From: JAJXWB01 sp964634325 | GTDB lineage: Bacteria; Pseudomonadota; Alphaproteobacteria; Rhizobiales; Beijerinckiaceae | Reading direction: 5' to 3' | NCBI GenBank assembly: GCA_964634325.1 | Contig: CAZWJF010000009.1 | Coordinates: 62,001-126,000, forward strand | DNA length: 64,000 nucleotides | Shown: piece after piece, positions 48,713 to 57,402 of the stretch | How the letters are laid out: the number at the start of each line of letters is the position of its first letter | Numbering within the stretch: the first letter of the stretch is position 1 | Notes under the pieces: generated by a model | Seen by the model: the letters and a program-made list of their open reading frames with translations, nothing else | Database searches by the model: none | Told to the model about the DNA's origin: nothing | Made by a program: the position numbers and the translations under genes

Positions 48713-50137
48713 ATGGCCCGAAAAGACGTTTCAGACGACGAAACGCGTCGCGCGCGGTATGCGCGCGGCAAGGCGCTGCGAAAAGCGAACGCGCGCGAGA
48801 AGCACGGCGAATTTGCGGGCGAACACGATCGCGATCCTGTCGCCATTCTCGGCGAGAGCGACAGCGGCCGCATCGCCAGGCTCCTGCCGCTTCGCTATGC
48901 GCGGATGACGCAATCGCCATTCGCCTTCCTGCGAGGGGCGGCTGCGGTGATGGCCGCCGATCTCGCGAGCGAACCCATCGCTGGCGTCGACGTGCAGGGT
49001 TGCGGAGACTGCCATCTGATGAATTTCGGCGTGTTCGCGTCGCCGGAAGACAACATTCTTTTCGACATCAACGATTTCGACGAGACATTGCCCGGCGTCG
49101 ACTTCACGCTGGATGTGAAGCGTCTGGCGGCCTCGGTTGCGGTCGCCGCGCAAGCCGGCGGCAATTCGGATCGTAAGGCGCGCGCTTTCGCGGCGGGCGC
49201 GATCGCCGCCTATCGCCGCCACATGCAGGATCTGGCGCTGCTCTCGCCGATCGAAATCTGGCGCAGCCGCATCGATCTGCCGCTCGAGATCGCAGCCTTT
49301 TCCAATCCGTCGCTCGCCAGGCGCCTGCGCGGCGCCTTGATGAAGGTCGGGCCGGACCTCGATCGCGACGACAACTTTCCGCATCTGGCGACATCGAAGA
49401 AAGGCGTCGCGCGCATCGCAGATCGCGACGACACGATCTTCCATCTCGATCCGACCGAGGCCGGCGAAGCTTTCGATCCGCAGGCGGCTTTCGCCGGCTA
49501 TCTCAGAGGCCTGACGCCCGAACGCGCCGCGCTTCTGGCGCGCTACAGGCTTGTCGACTTCGCGTTCAAGGTCGTCGGCGTCGGCTCTGTCGGCACGTTT
49601 TGCGCCATCGGCCTGTTTCTGTCGGGCGATGGCGAGCCGCTGTTCCTTCAGATCAAGGAAGCCCAGCGTTCCGTGCTGGAGCGGGTCGCACCGCGCTCGG
49701 TTTGGGCGCTCGGTCAAGGACGCCGTGTGGTCGAAGGCCAGCGCGTTCTGCAAGCGGCCAGCGACGTTCTGCTCGGCTGGGTCGAGGAACCCGAGCACAA
49801 CAGACATTTCTACGTTCGCCAGCTCAAGAACCGCCATCTTGGCTCGCTCGGCGAAGTTCTGGAAGGCGAGGCCCTGCCGGCCTATGCGCGACTGTGCGGC
49901 CGTACGCTGGCGCGCGCGCATGCGCGTTCGGGCGATCCGGCTGTGATCGCCGGTTACATGGGCCGGAGCGAGGTCTTCGACGACGCGATGGCCTCGTTTG
50001 CGATGAAATACGCACGCCAGACACGGAAGGACCACGCCGCGCTGGTTGCGGCGAAGGGGCCGCCTCCGGGCGCCGCGCCGTCACGGAACAAGGCCGGTAA
50101 AGCGAAAGCCAAGGCAGCCGCGAACGCGTCGGCCTGA
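48713..50137 (+). CDS. DUF2252 protein with kinase-like motifs
   Basis: A 474-residue protein of the uncharacterised DUF2252 family. Segments QGCGDCHLMNFGVF and FDINDFDETLPG resemble the catalytic loop and metal-binding aspartate of aminoglycoside-phosphotransferase folds, so a phosphotransferase activity is possible but untested. The C-terminal tail is Lys/Ala-rich. It ends before a hairpin shared with the convergent neighbour. Confidence 0.8.
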   Translation: MARKDVSDDETRRARYARGKALRKANAREKHGEFAGEHDRDPVAILGESDSGRIARLLPLRYARMTQSPFAFLRGAAAVMAADLASEPIAGVDVQGCGDCHLMNFGVFASPEDNILFDINDFDETLPGVDFTLDVKRLAASVAVAAQAGGNSDRKARAFAAGAIAAYRRHMQDLALLSPIEIWRSRIDLPLEIAAFSNPSLARRLRGALMKVGPDLDRDDNFPHLATSKKGVARIADRDDTIFHLDPTEAGEAFDPQAAFAGYLRGLTPERAALLARYRLVDFAFKVVGVGSVGTFCAIGLFLSGDGEPLFLQIKEAQRSVLERVAPRSVWALGQGRRVVEGQRVLQAASDVLLGWVEEPEHNRHFYVRQLKNRHLGSLGEVLEGEALPAYARLCGRTLARAHARSGDPAVIAGYMGRSEVFDDAMASFAMKYARQTRKDHAALVAAKGPPPGAAPSRNKAGKAKAKAAANASA

Positions 50138-50144
50138 TCGGCGG

Positions 50145-50169
50145 CGCGATCGGGACAGCCCCGATCGCG
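50145..50169. terminator. Hairpin between two convergent genes
   Basis: A perfect 10-bp stem CGCGATCGGG/CCCGATCGCG (50145-50154 and 50160-50169), loop ACAGC. No U run follows, so a classical terminator is less sure, but its position between converging genes fits transcript ending. Confidence 0.55.
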
Positions 50170-50220
50170 AAAGTCGCGAACGGCCTGCGAAGCTGAGACG
50201 CAGACCGCCCGCGCGCAGCG

Positions 50221-51117
50221 CTACACGGCGTGGCTGCGGGCGAGCCAATCTTCGCGCGTGATCCAGGCTTCGAGCAGCTTGACGTGCTCGGCTTCCTCCT
50301 TGGCGAATTCCTTGGCCGCCGCGACGATCTCGGGATCGTTCGAGGTGCCGGCGACGCTGTAGTAGAATTCGTATCCGCGCTTCTCGCCGTCGAGCGCCGC
50401 CTTCAGCGCGTCGAGCCGCGTCATGGCCGGGTCGCCAGCCAGGATCGACGTGCGCTCTGGCGTCGCATGGTCCGGCCACACGTAGTCCGGCGGGATGTGC
50501 GCGCTGACATCCTTGCCCTTGCAGCGCTGCTGCGCCTCCGCCAGATGCAGGCGGGAATAGCCGGCGAGCTGTCGAAACAGCTTTGCGACCTCCGCGTTGC
50601 CGCACTGGTCCATTTCTGCCGCCAGCCCGTCGAAATGGCGCGCGGCTTCCTCCTCCACCTTGACCGCGTGGCCGAGGAAGTGATCGACGGAATTGATCTC
50701 GATGCCGCCCTTGAAGCGGCGCGCGGCGTGCGTCAGGTGCGGCGCCTGCTTGGGCAGCGTCTCGTCGCCCGCGAAGACCACCATGATGTCTTCGTTGCGC
50801 ACGAAGCATTGGCACGCCAGGCGATAGCGCGGCGGCATGTCGTTGACTTCGGCGTTGACGATCTCCTCCTTGGTGATCTTGCCGAGTTGCCGCAGCATCT
50901 CCTTTTCCTTTTCGGTGAGCGCGATGGCGTAGGGCCTCTCGCCGCTCAGGTGCTTCACCTCAACCAGGCAGGATCCGCAATTGCCATCCTGGCAATCGAA
51001 GGGAATCGGAATCTTGTGCGCCTTGGCGACCGCCAGAACGGTGCCTCGGTCGCCAGCGACGGCGTAGACGGTGACATCGCGCGCCATCGACGGCGATGAG
51101 AAGGTGACATTGGCCAT
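50221..51117 (-). CDS. Fusion of a [2Fe-2S] ferredoxin and a rubrerythrin-like ferritin domain
   Basis: A 298-residue protein. Residues 1-115 form a plant-type [2Fe-2S] ferredoxin with Cys42, Cys47, Cys50 and a fourth ligand at Cys102 (or Cys104). Residues about 135-295 form a four-helix ferritin-like domain with acidic metal residues in VEEEAARHFDGLA, YSRLHLAEAQ, GEKRGYEFYY and EEAEHVKLLE. Such a combination suggests electron delivery from the cluster to a di-iron centre, for example in peroxide or oxygen reduction or in iron handling. The ATG at 51117 is preceded by GGAGAACGCC. Confidence 0.85.
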   Translation of the reverse strand: MANVTFSSPSMARDVTVYAVAGDRGTVLAVAKAHKIPIPFDCQDGNCGSCLVEVKHLSGERPYAIALTEKEKEMLRQLGKITKEEIVNAEVNDMPPRYRLACQCFVRNEDIMVVFAGDETLPKQAPHLTHAARRFKGGIEINSVDHFLGHAVKVEEEAARHFDGLAAEMDQCGNAEVAKLFRQLAGYSRLHLAEAQQRCKGKDVSAHIPPDYVWPDHATPERTSILAGDPAMTRLDALKAALDGEKRGYEFYYSVAGTSNDPEIVAAAKEFAKEEAEHVKLLEAWITREDWLARSHAV

Positions 51118-51426
51118 TGGCGTTCTCCTGAGCCGGGACGCGTCACAGCAAGCGCCGGGTCTCGCCGGAGACGGGCGTTGCGATCGCATCGGGTTGCAGA
51201 CTGGGTCCGGCTGGCGGCGAGCAACGCGCGTGCCAGCGGATTCGACGCCGTTTTGTCGGAGATTTGTCCTGATCGCCACAGGTTGGGCCGCGCCCGCACA
51301 GTGTTGCGACGGGCGTCCGCGCCATCAGCAAGCGCGCAGGCTCGCGGCGCCGACGGCGTGTCCAAAGCAAAAAAAAAGCCGGCGCGGCGAAATCGCCTGC
51401 GCCGGCTTGAAGCGAAACGGTCGCGC
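51118..51426. other. 309-bp gap between the ferredoxin-ferritin gene and efp
   Basis: No gene is supported. The region holds the efp terminator at its right end and presumably the promoter of the ferredoxin-ferritin gene; no clear -35/-10 was found by eye. Confidence 0.5.
51366..51408 (-). terminator. Intrinsic terminator of efp
   Basis: A perfect 10-bp stem AAGCCGGCGC/GCGCCGGCTT (51376-51385 and 51399-51408) with an inner GGCG/CGCC stem; on the minus strand it is followed by nine U residues (51369-51377). Confidence 0.9.
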
Positions 51427-51996
51427 TCAGTCCTTGGCGCGTTCCACGTAGGAGCCGTCTTCCGTCTGAACGACGACGCGCGTGCCGGTCTGGATGTGCG
51501 GCGGCACCATGATCTTGGCGCCGTTCGACAGGATCGCCGGCTTGTAGGACGAGGACGCCGTCTGGTTCTTGATCGCCGGCTCCGTCTCGGTGATTTCCAG
51601 CGTCACGCGCGGCGGCAGCTGGATGGCGACCGCATTGCCGTTGAAGATCGACAGGATGACCTTCATGCCCTCCTGAAGCCACACGGCCTGATCGCCGATC
51701 GTATCCTTGGTGACGATCACCTGCTCGTAGTTCTCGTCGTTCATGAAGGTGTAGCCGTCGCCGTCCTCGTAGAGATACGAGAAGTCGTGGTCTTCCACGA
51801 AGGCGCGCTCGACCTGCTCGGTCGTCTTGTAGCGGTTCGACACCTTGGTGCCGTCCGACAGGCGGCGCATGTCGATCTGCGTGGTCGGGGTGCCCTTGCC
51901 CGGATGAAAGCTTTCGGCGGTCAGCACGACGTAGAGCTGGCCGTCTTCGTGCTCGATGATGTTGCCCTTGCGGATGGAAGAGGCGATGACTCTCAT
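51427..51996 (-). CDS. efp: Translation elongation factor P
   Basis: A 189-residue EF-P that relieves ribosome stalling at polyproline. The modifiable lysine is Lys34 in SFHPGKGTP. The three-domain layout is complete. It is divergent from epmA and epmB, whose products form and attach the beta-lysine on Lys34, so the locus encodes both the factor and its modification. Confidence 0.97.
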   Translation of the reverse strand: MRVIASSIRKGNIIEHEDGQLYVVLTAESFHPGKGTPTTQIDMRRLSDGTKVSNRYKTTEQVERAFVEDHDFSYLYEDGDGYTFMNDENYEQVIVTKDTIGDQAVWLQEGMKVILSIFNGNAVAIQLPPRVTLEITETEPAIKNQTASSSYKPAILSNGAKIMVPPHIQTGTRVVVQTEDGSYVERAKD

Positions 51997-52100
51997 TGTG
52001 GTCCTCGATTGATGGCTGCGGGCGCCCGGACTATGGTCCGCCGGACTTCAGGGGACGCCCTTCGGCGATCCGGCCTGCCGCAACAAACAGAAATGGTCTG

Positions 52101-53144
52101 ATGCTCGAAGCTTCGCCCTGGTGGGCGCCGCACGTTTACGCCGATCGCCGTGATTTCCTCAAGGCGCGCGGCCGGATTGCTATAGCGTGCCGCGCCTTTT
52201 TTCAAGCCGAGGGTTTTGCCGAGGTCGAGACCGCCTGCCTGCAGGTCTCGCCCGGCAATGAGATCCACCTGCGCGCCTTTGCGACCGATCTCGTCGCCGG
52301 CGACGGCTCGACCTCGCGCATGTACCTGCACACCTCGCCTGAATTCGCCTGCAAGAAGCTGCTGGTGGCGGGCGAGGAAGCAATCTTCACCTTCGCCCGC
52401 GCCTTCCGCAACGGCGAGCGCTCGGCCCTCCACCATCCCGAATTCACGATGCTCGAATGGTATCGGGCCCGCGCGCCCTATGCCGCGATCATGGCCGATT
52501 GCGTGGCGCTCGCGCGCGCCGTCGCCGAGGCCGCGGGCGGGCGCACGTTGAGCTGGCGCGGCCAGACGGCCGATCCCTTCGCCGAGCCTGAAATCCTGAC
52601 CGTGGCGGAGGCTTTTTCCCGTCACGCTGGCCTCGAACTCATGGGGGCGCTCGACGACCGCGCGGCGCTGGCCGAAACCGCGCGCCGTCTGTCGATCCGG
52701 GTGGCGGACGACGACGACTGGTCCGACCTGTTCTCGAGAATTCTGAACGTCGCCATCGAGCCCGAACTCGGCCGGGGGCGGCTGACGCTGCTGACCGAAT
52801 ATCCGGCCCGCGAGGCGGCGCTGGCGCGGCTCAAGCCCGGCGACGCGCGCGTCGCCGAGCGGTTCGAGATGTACGCCTGCGGCGTGGAGCTGGCGAACGG
52901 CTTTGGCGAGCTGGTCGACCCCGTCGAGCAGCGCGCGCGTTTCTTGGCCGCTATGGCCGAGAAGCAGAAGCGCTACGGGGAGGCCTATCCGATCGACGAG
53001 GATTTTCTGCGGGCCCTGCAAATCATGCCCGAAGCGAGCGGCGTCGCGCTCGGCTTCGATCGGCTTGTGATGCTGGCCGCCGGCGCCGAACGGATCGAGC
53101 AGGTCTTGTGGACCCCGGTGGCGAACGGCGGTTCGCCGGTGTAA
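52101..53144 (+). CDS. epmA: EF-P beta-lysine ligase (GenX/PoxA)
   Basis: A 347-residue class II lysyl-tRNA-synthetase paralogue lacking the anticodon-binding domain. Motif 2 is FRNGERSALHHPEFTMLEWYRA, with motif 3 region GVALGFDRLVMLAAG. It joins beta-lysine to EF-P Lys34. The ATG at 52101 is used; upstream in-frame codons do not resemble the family. epmB follows after 8 bp. Confidence 0.95.
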   Translation: MLEASPWWAPHVYADRRDFLKARGRIAIACRAFFQAEGFAEVETACLQVSPGNEIHLRAFATDLVAGDGSTSRMYLHTSPEFACKKLLVAGEEAIFTFARAFRNGERSALHHPEFTMLEWYRARAPYAAIMADCVALARAVAEAAGGRTLSWRGQTADPFAEPEILTVAEAFSRHAGLELMGALDDRAALAETARRLSIRVADDDDWSDLFSRILNVAIEPELGRGRLTLLTEYPAREAALARLKPGDARVAERFEMYACGVELANGFGELVDPVEQRARFLAAMAEKQKRYGEAYPIDEDFLRALQIMPEASGVALGFDRLVMLAAGAERIEQVLWTPVANGGSPV

Positions 53145-53152
53145 GCCGAGCC

Positions 53153-54217
53153 ATGAGCCGCCCCGAGCCGCCCCGTCCCCGTACGCTGACCACGCCCGAC
53201 GACTTCGTCGCCGCAGGCTTGATCGCGCCGGAGGCCGCTGCGGCCGCCGCTCGCGTGACCGCGCGCTATTCGGCGGCCATGACGCGCCGCCTTGTGGACC
53301 TCGTCGATCGCGCGGACCCCGCCGATCCCATCGCCCGCCAGTTCACGCCCGATCCGCGCGAACTCGCCATATCGCCGCAAGACCGCGCAGACCCCATCGG
53401 CGATAGCGCGCATTCGCCTTGCGAAGGGCTTGTCCATCGCTATCCGGATCGCGTGCTGCTCAAGCTCGTGTCCGCCTGCCCGGTCTACTGCCGATTCTGT
53501 TTCCGCCGCGAGACCGTGGGCGCGGCCAAGGGCGGGATGCTGGCGCCCGAGAAGGTCGCCGCTGCGCTCGATTACGTCCGCGCGCGGCCGGAAATCTGGG
53601 AGGTGATCCTGACCGGCGGCGACCCGCTGGCCCTTTCGCCGCGCCGGCTCGCCGACGCCGTTCGCGCCATCGCCGCGATCGGCCACGTGAAGGTGGTCCG
53701 CATCCATACGCGCGTCCCGGCGGTTGCGCCCGACCTCGTCACCGGCGATCTCGTCGCAGCGCTCAAGGCCCCGGGCGTGTCGACCTGGGTGGCGTTGCAC
53801 GCCAACCATCCGCGTGAGCTGACGCAGCTCGCGCGCGAAAAGCTGGCGATGTTCACGGAGGCGGGCGTTCCGCTGGTCAGCCAGACGGTGCTGCTGCGCG
53901 GGATCAACGACGATCCGGACACGCTCGCCGCGCTGATGCGCGCCTTCGTCGAGGCCGGCGTCAAACCCTATTACCTGCACCATCCCGATCTCGCGCCCGG
54001 CACCGGTCATTTCCGGCTGCCGATCGAGGAGGGCCGCCGGATCGTCGCGGAACTGATGCGCCGCGTCTCGGGCCTCGCCCGACCCGCCTACGTTCTGGAT
54101 ATTCCCGGCGGCTACGGAAAGATTTTGCTCACGTCGGAGGCGGCGGCGCCGGACGGCGCCGGGGGCTGGCGACTGACCGATCCGGCGGGCCGCGTCCATT
54201 CCTACTCCGACGATTGA
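53153..54217 (+). CDS. epmB: L-lysine 2,3-aminomutase-like EF-P modification enzyme
   Basis: A 354-residue radical-SAM, PLP enzyme converting L-lysine to beta-lysine. The cluster is held by Cys109, Cys113 and Cys116 (CPVYCRFC), and the PLP lysine lies in DIPGGYGK. The gene is adjacent to epmA and opposite efp, completing the pathway. Hydroxylase EpmC is not present nearby, as in many bacteria. Confidence 0.95.
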   Translation: MSRPEPPRPRTLTTPDDFVAAGLIAPEAAAAAARVTARYSAAMTRRLVDLVDRADPADPIARQFTPDPRELAISPQDRADPIGDSAHSPCEGLVHRYPDRVLLKLVSACPVYCRFCFRRETVGAAKGGMLAPEKVAAALDYVRARPEIWEVILTGGDPLALSPRRLADAVRAIAAIGHVKVVRIHTRVPAVAPDLVTGDLVAALKAPGVSTWVALHANHPRELTQLAREKLAMFTEAGVPLVSQTVLLRGINDDPDTLAALMRAFVEAGVKPYYLHHPDLAPGTGHFRLPIEEGRRIVAELMRRVSGLARPAYVLDIPGGYGKILLTSEAAAPDGAGGWRLTDPAGRVHSYSDD

Positions 54218-54293
54218 AGCGCAACGGCGCGAAACCGTGCGGCGTCGCCCGATCCGTGCGAAATTCGCCGCAATCCGATTCGATTTGCCGGCC

Positions 54294-56813
54294 ATGACCG
54301 TTCGCCTCGTCCGCACTCTGCTCAGCGCCGCGCTCGCCGCAGCCGTCGTCTGGCCGCTCGCCCTCCATGCGCAAGCCCCGGCGGCGGCGCCGCCGGCGAG
54401 CCAGGCCGCGCCTGCTCCGGCGCCCGACGCCGCGCCGGCGCCCGCGCCCCGCGTCGCGCCCGGCTCGCCCGACGCGACCGAACCGCCGCGCGTGCGCACC
54501 TCGGAACTCATCGAGCAGGCGAAGAGCAGGCTCGATCAGGTGACAGCCGCGCTGCGCCGCGATTCGCTCGACGATGCGACGTTGTCGACCCTCAGGGACT
54601 CGTTGACGCCTGCGGCCGACCAGATCAAACAGGCGATCGCGACGCTGACGCCGCGCATCGCCGAAGCCAAGGATCGTCTCGACAAGCTCGGCCCGAAGCC
54701 CGACGCCAAGGCGCCGCCGGAAAGCGCCGACGTCGCGGCCGACCGGGCCGAGCAGCAGCGCCGCTTCGACCGCGCGACCGATCTTTTGAAGCGCGCGCAA
54801 TTGCTCGCCGTTCAGATAGACCAGACGAGCGCGCGGATCGTTTCGCGCCGTCGCGAATTATTCGTCGGCACGCTGATGCAGCGCTCCTACAGTCTTCTGT
54901 CGCCGGCCCTTTGGGCGGCGGCGGTCAAGGAACTGCCGGGCGATTTTCGCGCGCTGGGCCTGGTGGCCGGAGACTTCGTCGGCAACGCCGCCGACCGGCT
55001 GGCCGGCTGGCGCCTCGCGGCGTTCTTTGCGCTCGCCGCGCTGGTCGCCTCCCTCAACGGTCCGATCTATCGCTACGCCCGGCGCGTGCTCAGCCGCGAG
55101 CCGACGGTTGCGGAGCCGACGCGCTTGCGCAAGGCGCTCGGCGCCTGCTGGACGGCGCTTCTCGTGGCGGCGCCGCCGCTCGTGACGATCTTCGCGCTGT
55201 TCGCGCTGCTCGACGCGTTCGATCTCATGAGCGTCCGGCTGACGCCCTTCAAGCGCGCCTTCATCGAGGGCGTCGCCCGGGTGGCTTTCGTCGCTGGCGT
55301 GGCGCGCGGCCTGTTTGCGCCGTCGCGGCCGAGCTGGCGGCTGATGCCCGTCTCCGATGTAACCGCCGAACGTCTGAGCCGGCTCGCCATCGCGCAGGCT
55401 GCGATCGTCTCGATCGTCAATGTCGCGGAAGCCCTGACCGACATCTCCGCGTCCTCGTTGCCGGTCACGGCCGCGGTTCAGGGCGTCGGCGCGGTCGTAT
55501 TCGGCGCCGTCACGGCGGGCGCCATCTACGGCCTCGGCGAAGATGACGAAGACGACGAATGCCTCGGACCGCGCGTGACGCCGCGTCCGCGCTGGATCGG
55601 CTTCGTCCGCCTCGTCGCCTGGATCGTGGTCGCGGTCATGATGCTGGCGGCGTTCGCCGGCTATATTCCGGCCGCCTGGTTTCTCAGCGAGCAGTTCGTT
55701 TGGGCGGCCGGCGTCGTGGGCCTTGTGTCGATCGCGCTTCCGCTGGCGATGTCCGCGATCGAGGCGACCTTTCAGCCGACCACGCCGTTCGGCCGGACGA
55801 TGATGTCCGGCCTCGGGGTGCGGCGCGACGGCGTCACGCAGCTCGGCATAATCCTGTCGGGCGTCGTTCACATTCTGCTGTTCGTCGTGGCGCTGGTCGC
55901 GATCGTGGCGCCCTGGGGCCTTCAGTCGGACGATCTGTTCGGCGGCCTGCGCAACGCCTATTTCGGCTTCAAGGTCGGCGGCGTCACCATCTCGCCATCG
56001 AATGTCGTGGTCGCCGTCGTGCTGTTCGCGCTCGGCTATCTGGCGACTCGCGCGCTGCAGAACTGGCTGGACGACAGGCTGATGCCTGCCACCAGCCTCG
56101 ACGCCGGTCTGCGCAATTCGATCCGCACCAGCGTCGGCTACGTCGGCGTGTTCGTGGCGCTTGCGATGGCGCTCGGCCAGGTCGGTCTCGGCATCCAGAA
56201 GATCGCCATCGTCGCCGGCGCGCTTTCGGTCGGTATCGGTTTCGGCCTCCAGTCGATCGTCAACAATTTCGTCTCCGGCCTCATTCTGCTGTGGGAGCGT
56301 TCGATCCGAGTCGGCGACTGGGTCGTGGTCGGCGACGAGCAGGGCTATGTGCGTAAGATCAATGTACGCTCGACGGAGATCGAGACCTTCGACCGCGCCA
56401 CGATGATCGTGCCGAATTCCAATCTCATCTCCGGCGTCGTGAAGAACTGGGTGCGCAACGACCGCGTCGGCCGAATTCGCGTTCCGCTGACGCTCAATAC
56501 GGGCGTCGATCCCGAAAAGGTGCGCGAAATCATGACCGGCGCGGCGAAAGGTCACGAGAAGGTTTCGAAGATTCCCGCGCCCACTACGCTGTTCGTCGGG
56601 ATGGAGCCGACCGGGCTCAAGTTCGAGCTCATCTGTTTCGTCGACGACGTCGAGGCCTCGGGCCGGATCAAGAGCGATCTCCACTACGAGATATTCCGGG
56701 AGTTTTCCGAGGCCGGCATCTCGATCGCGGCGCCCGCGGCCGTATCGCAGGTGGCGTTGCAGGGGCCGGTCGCCGAGGCCGTCGCCGACGCCATTCGCAA
56801 GACCGGCGCGTAG
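54294..56813 (+). CDS. Large mechanosensitive (MscS/MscK-type) channel
   Basis: An 839-residue protein starting with a signal peptide (residues 1-27, AVVWPLALHAQ), an Ala/Pro-rich linker, a periplasmic helical domain of DUF3772 type to about 200, then about 8-10 membrane helices and a C-terminal MscS pore and cytoplasmic domain (GIGFGLQSIVNNFVSGLILLWERSIRVGDWVVVG). GTG 54237 upstream would add 19 residues, but ATG 54294 gives a cleaner signal. It protects cells from osmotic downshock. It starts 76 bp after epmB and may be co-transcribed. Confidence 0.9.
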   Translation: MTVRLVRTLLSAALAAAVVWPLALHAQAPAAAPPASQAAPAPAPDAAPAPAPRVAPGSPDATEPPRVRTSELIEQAKSRLDQVTAALRRDSLDDATLSTLRDSLTPAADQIKQAIATLTPRIAEAKDRLDKLGPKPDAKAPPESADVAADRAEQQRRFDRATDLLKRAQLLAVQIDQTSARIVSRRRELFVGTLMQRSYSLLSPALWAAAVKELPGDFRALGLVAGDFVGNAADRLAGWRLAAFFALAALVASLNGPIYRYARRVLSREPTVAEPTRLRKALGACWTALLVAAPPLVTIFALFALLDAFDLMSVRLTPFKRAFIEGVARVAFVAGVARGLFAPSRPSWRLMPVSDVTAERLSRLAIAQAAIVSIVNVAEALTDISASSLPVTAAVQGVGAVVFGAVTAGAIYGLGEDDEDDECLGPRVTPRPRWIGFVRLVAWIVVAVMMLAAFAGYIPAAWFLSEQFVWAAGVVGLVSIALPLAMSAIEATFQPTTPFGRTMMSGLGVRRDGVTQLGIILSGVVHILLFVVALVAIVAPWGLQSDDLFGGLRNAYFGFKVGGVTISPSNVVVAVVLFALGYLATRALQNWLDDRLMPATSLDAGLRNSIRTSVGYVGVFVALAMALGQVGLGIQKIAIVAGALSVGIGFGLQSIVNNFVSGLILLWERSIRVGDWVVVGDEQGYVRKINVRSTEIETFDRATMIVPNSNLISGVVKNWVRNDRVGRIRVPLTLNTGVDPEKVREIMTGAAKGHEKVSKIPAPTTLFVGMEPTGLKFELICFVDDVEASGRIKSDLHYEIFREFSEAGISIAAPAAVSQVALQGPVAEAVADAIRKTGA

Positions 56814-56889
56814 AACGCGCGAGGCGTTCACACCGTCTTAGCCACGCGCGCGCTATCTGCGTCCGCTACCGATCAAGTCAGGTGCCTCC

Positions 56890-57402
56890 ATGACACGTTT
56901 TGCGCCCGCCGCCCTGCTTCTGCCGCTGCTGATCGCCGGGTGCGCCGACTCGCCGACGCCGGCGCTCGCGCCCGCGTCGCAGGAGCCGTCCATGTATCGC
57001 TCGCTCGCGGCGCCCGGCGCTGTCGTTGACGCCGAGGCTGCGCGCTCGATGATCTCCCTCTACCGCTCCAACAAGGGGCTCGGGCCCCTCGCGGTCGATC
57101 CGGGGTTGCAGCGCATCGCCGAAGCGCAGGCGCGCGCCATGGCCGCCGACGGCAAGATCAGCCACGACGCGCACGGTTCGCTGGCGCAACGGCTGAACGC
57201 TGCGGGTTACGGCAAGAACGCCGCGGTCGAGAACGTCTCGGCCGGCTATCACACGCTGGCCGAGGCTTTTTCCGGCTGGCGCGATTCGCCGCCGCACAAC
57301 GCCAACATGCTGGCCAAAGGCGCAAGGCGCATGGGGATCGCCGCGGCCTACGCGCCCGGCGCGAAATACAAGGTGTTCTGGACGCTGGTGATGACGGACT
57401 AG
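56890..57402 (+). CDS. CAP-domain lipoprotein
   Basis: A 170-residue protein with a lipobox LLIAGC (Cys18 lipidated), short linker and a CAP/SCP domain with ISHDAHGSLAQRLNAAGYG and WRDSPPHNANML. Bacterial members are poorly understood and have roles in the cell envelope. Its stop overlaps the convergent amidotransferase stop by 4 bases. Confidence 0.88.
   Translation: MTRFAPAALLLPLLIAGCADSPTPALAPASQEPSMYRSLAAPGAVVDAEAARSMISLYRSNKGLGPLAVDPGLQRIAEAQARAMAADGKISHDAHGSLAQRLNAAGYGKNAAVENVSAGYHTLAEAFSGWRDSPPHNANMLAKGARRMGIAAAYAPGAKYKVFWTLVMTD

Noticed and set aside
54858..56831. A 657-codon minus-strand frame opposite the mechanosensitive channel
   Set aside because: It is an antisense shadow with charged low-complexity sequence; the plus strand has a signal peptide, membrane helices and MscS motifs.
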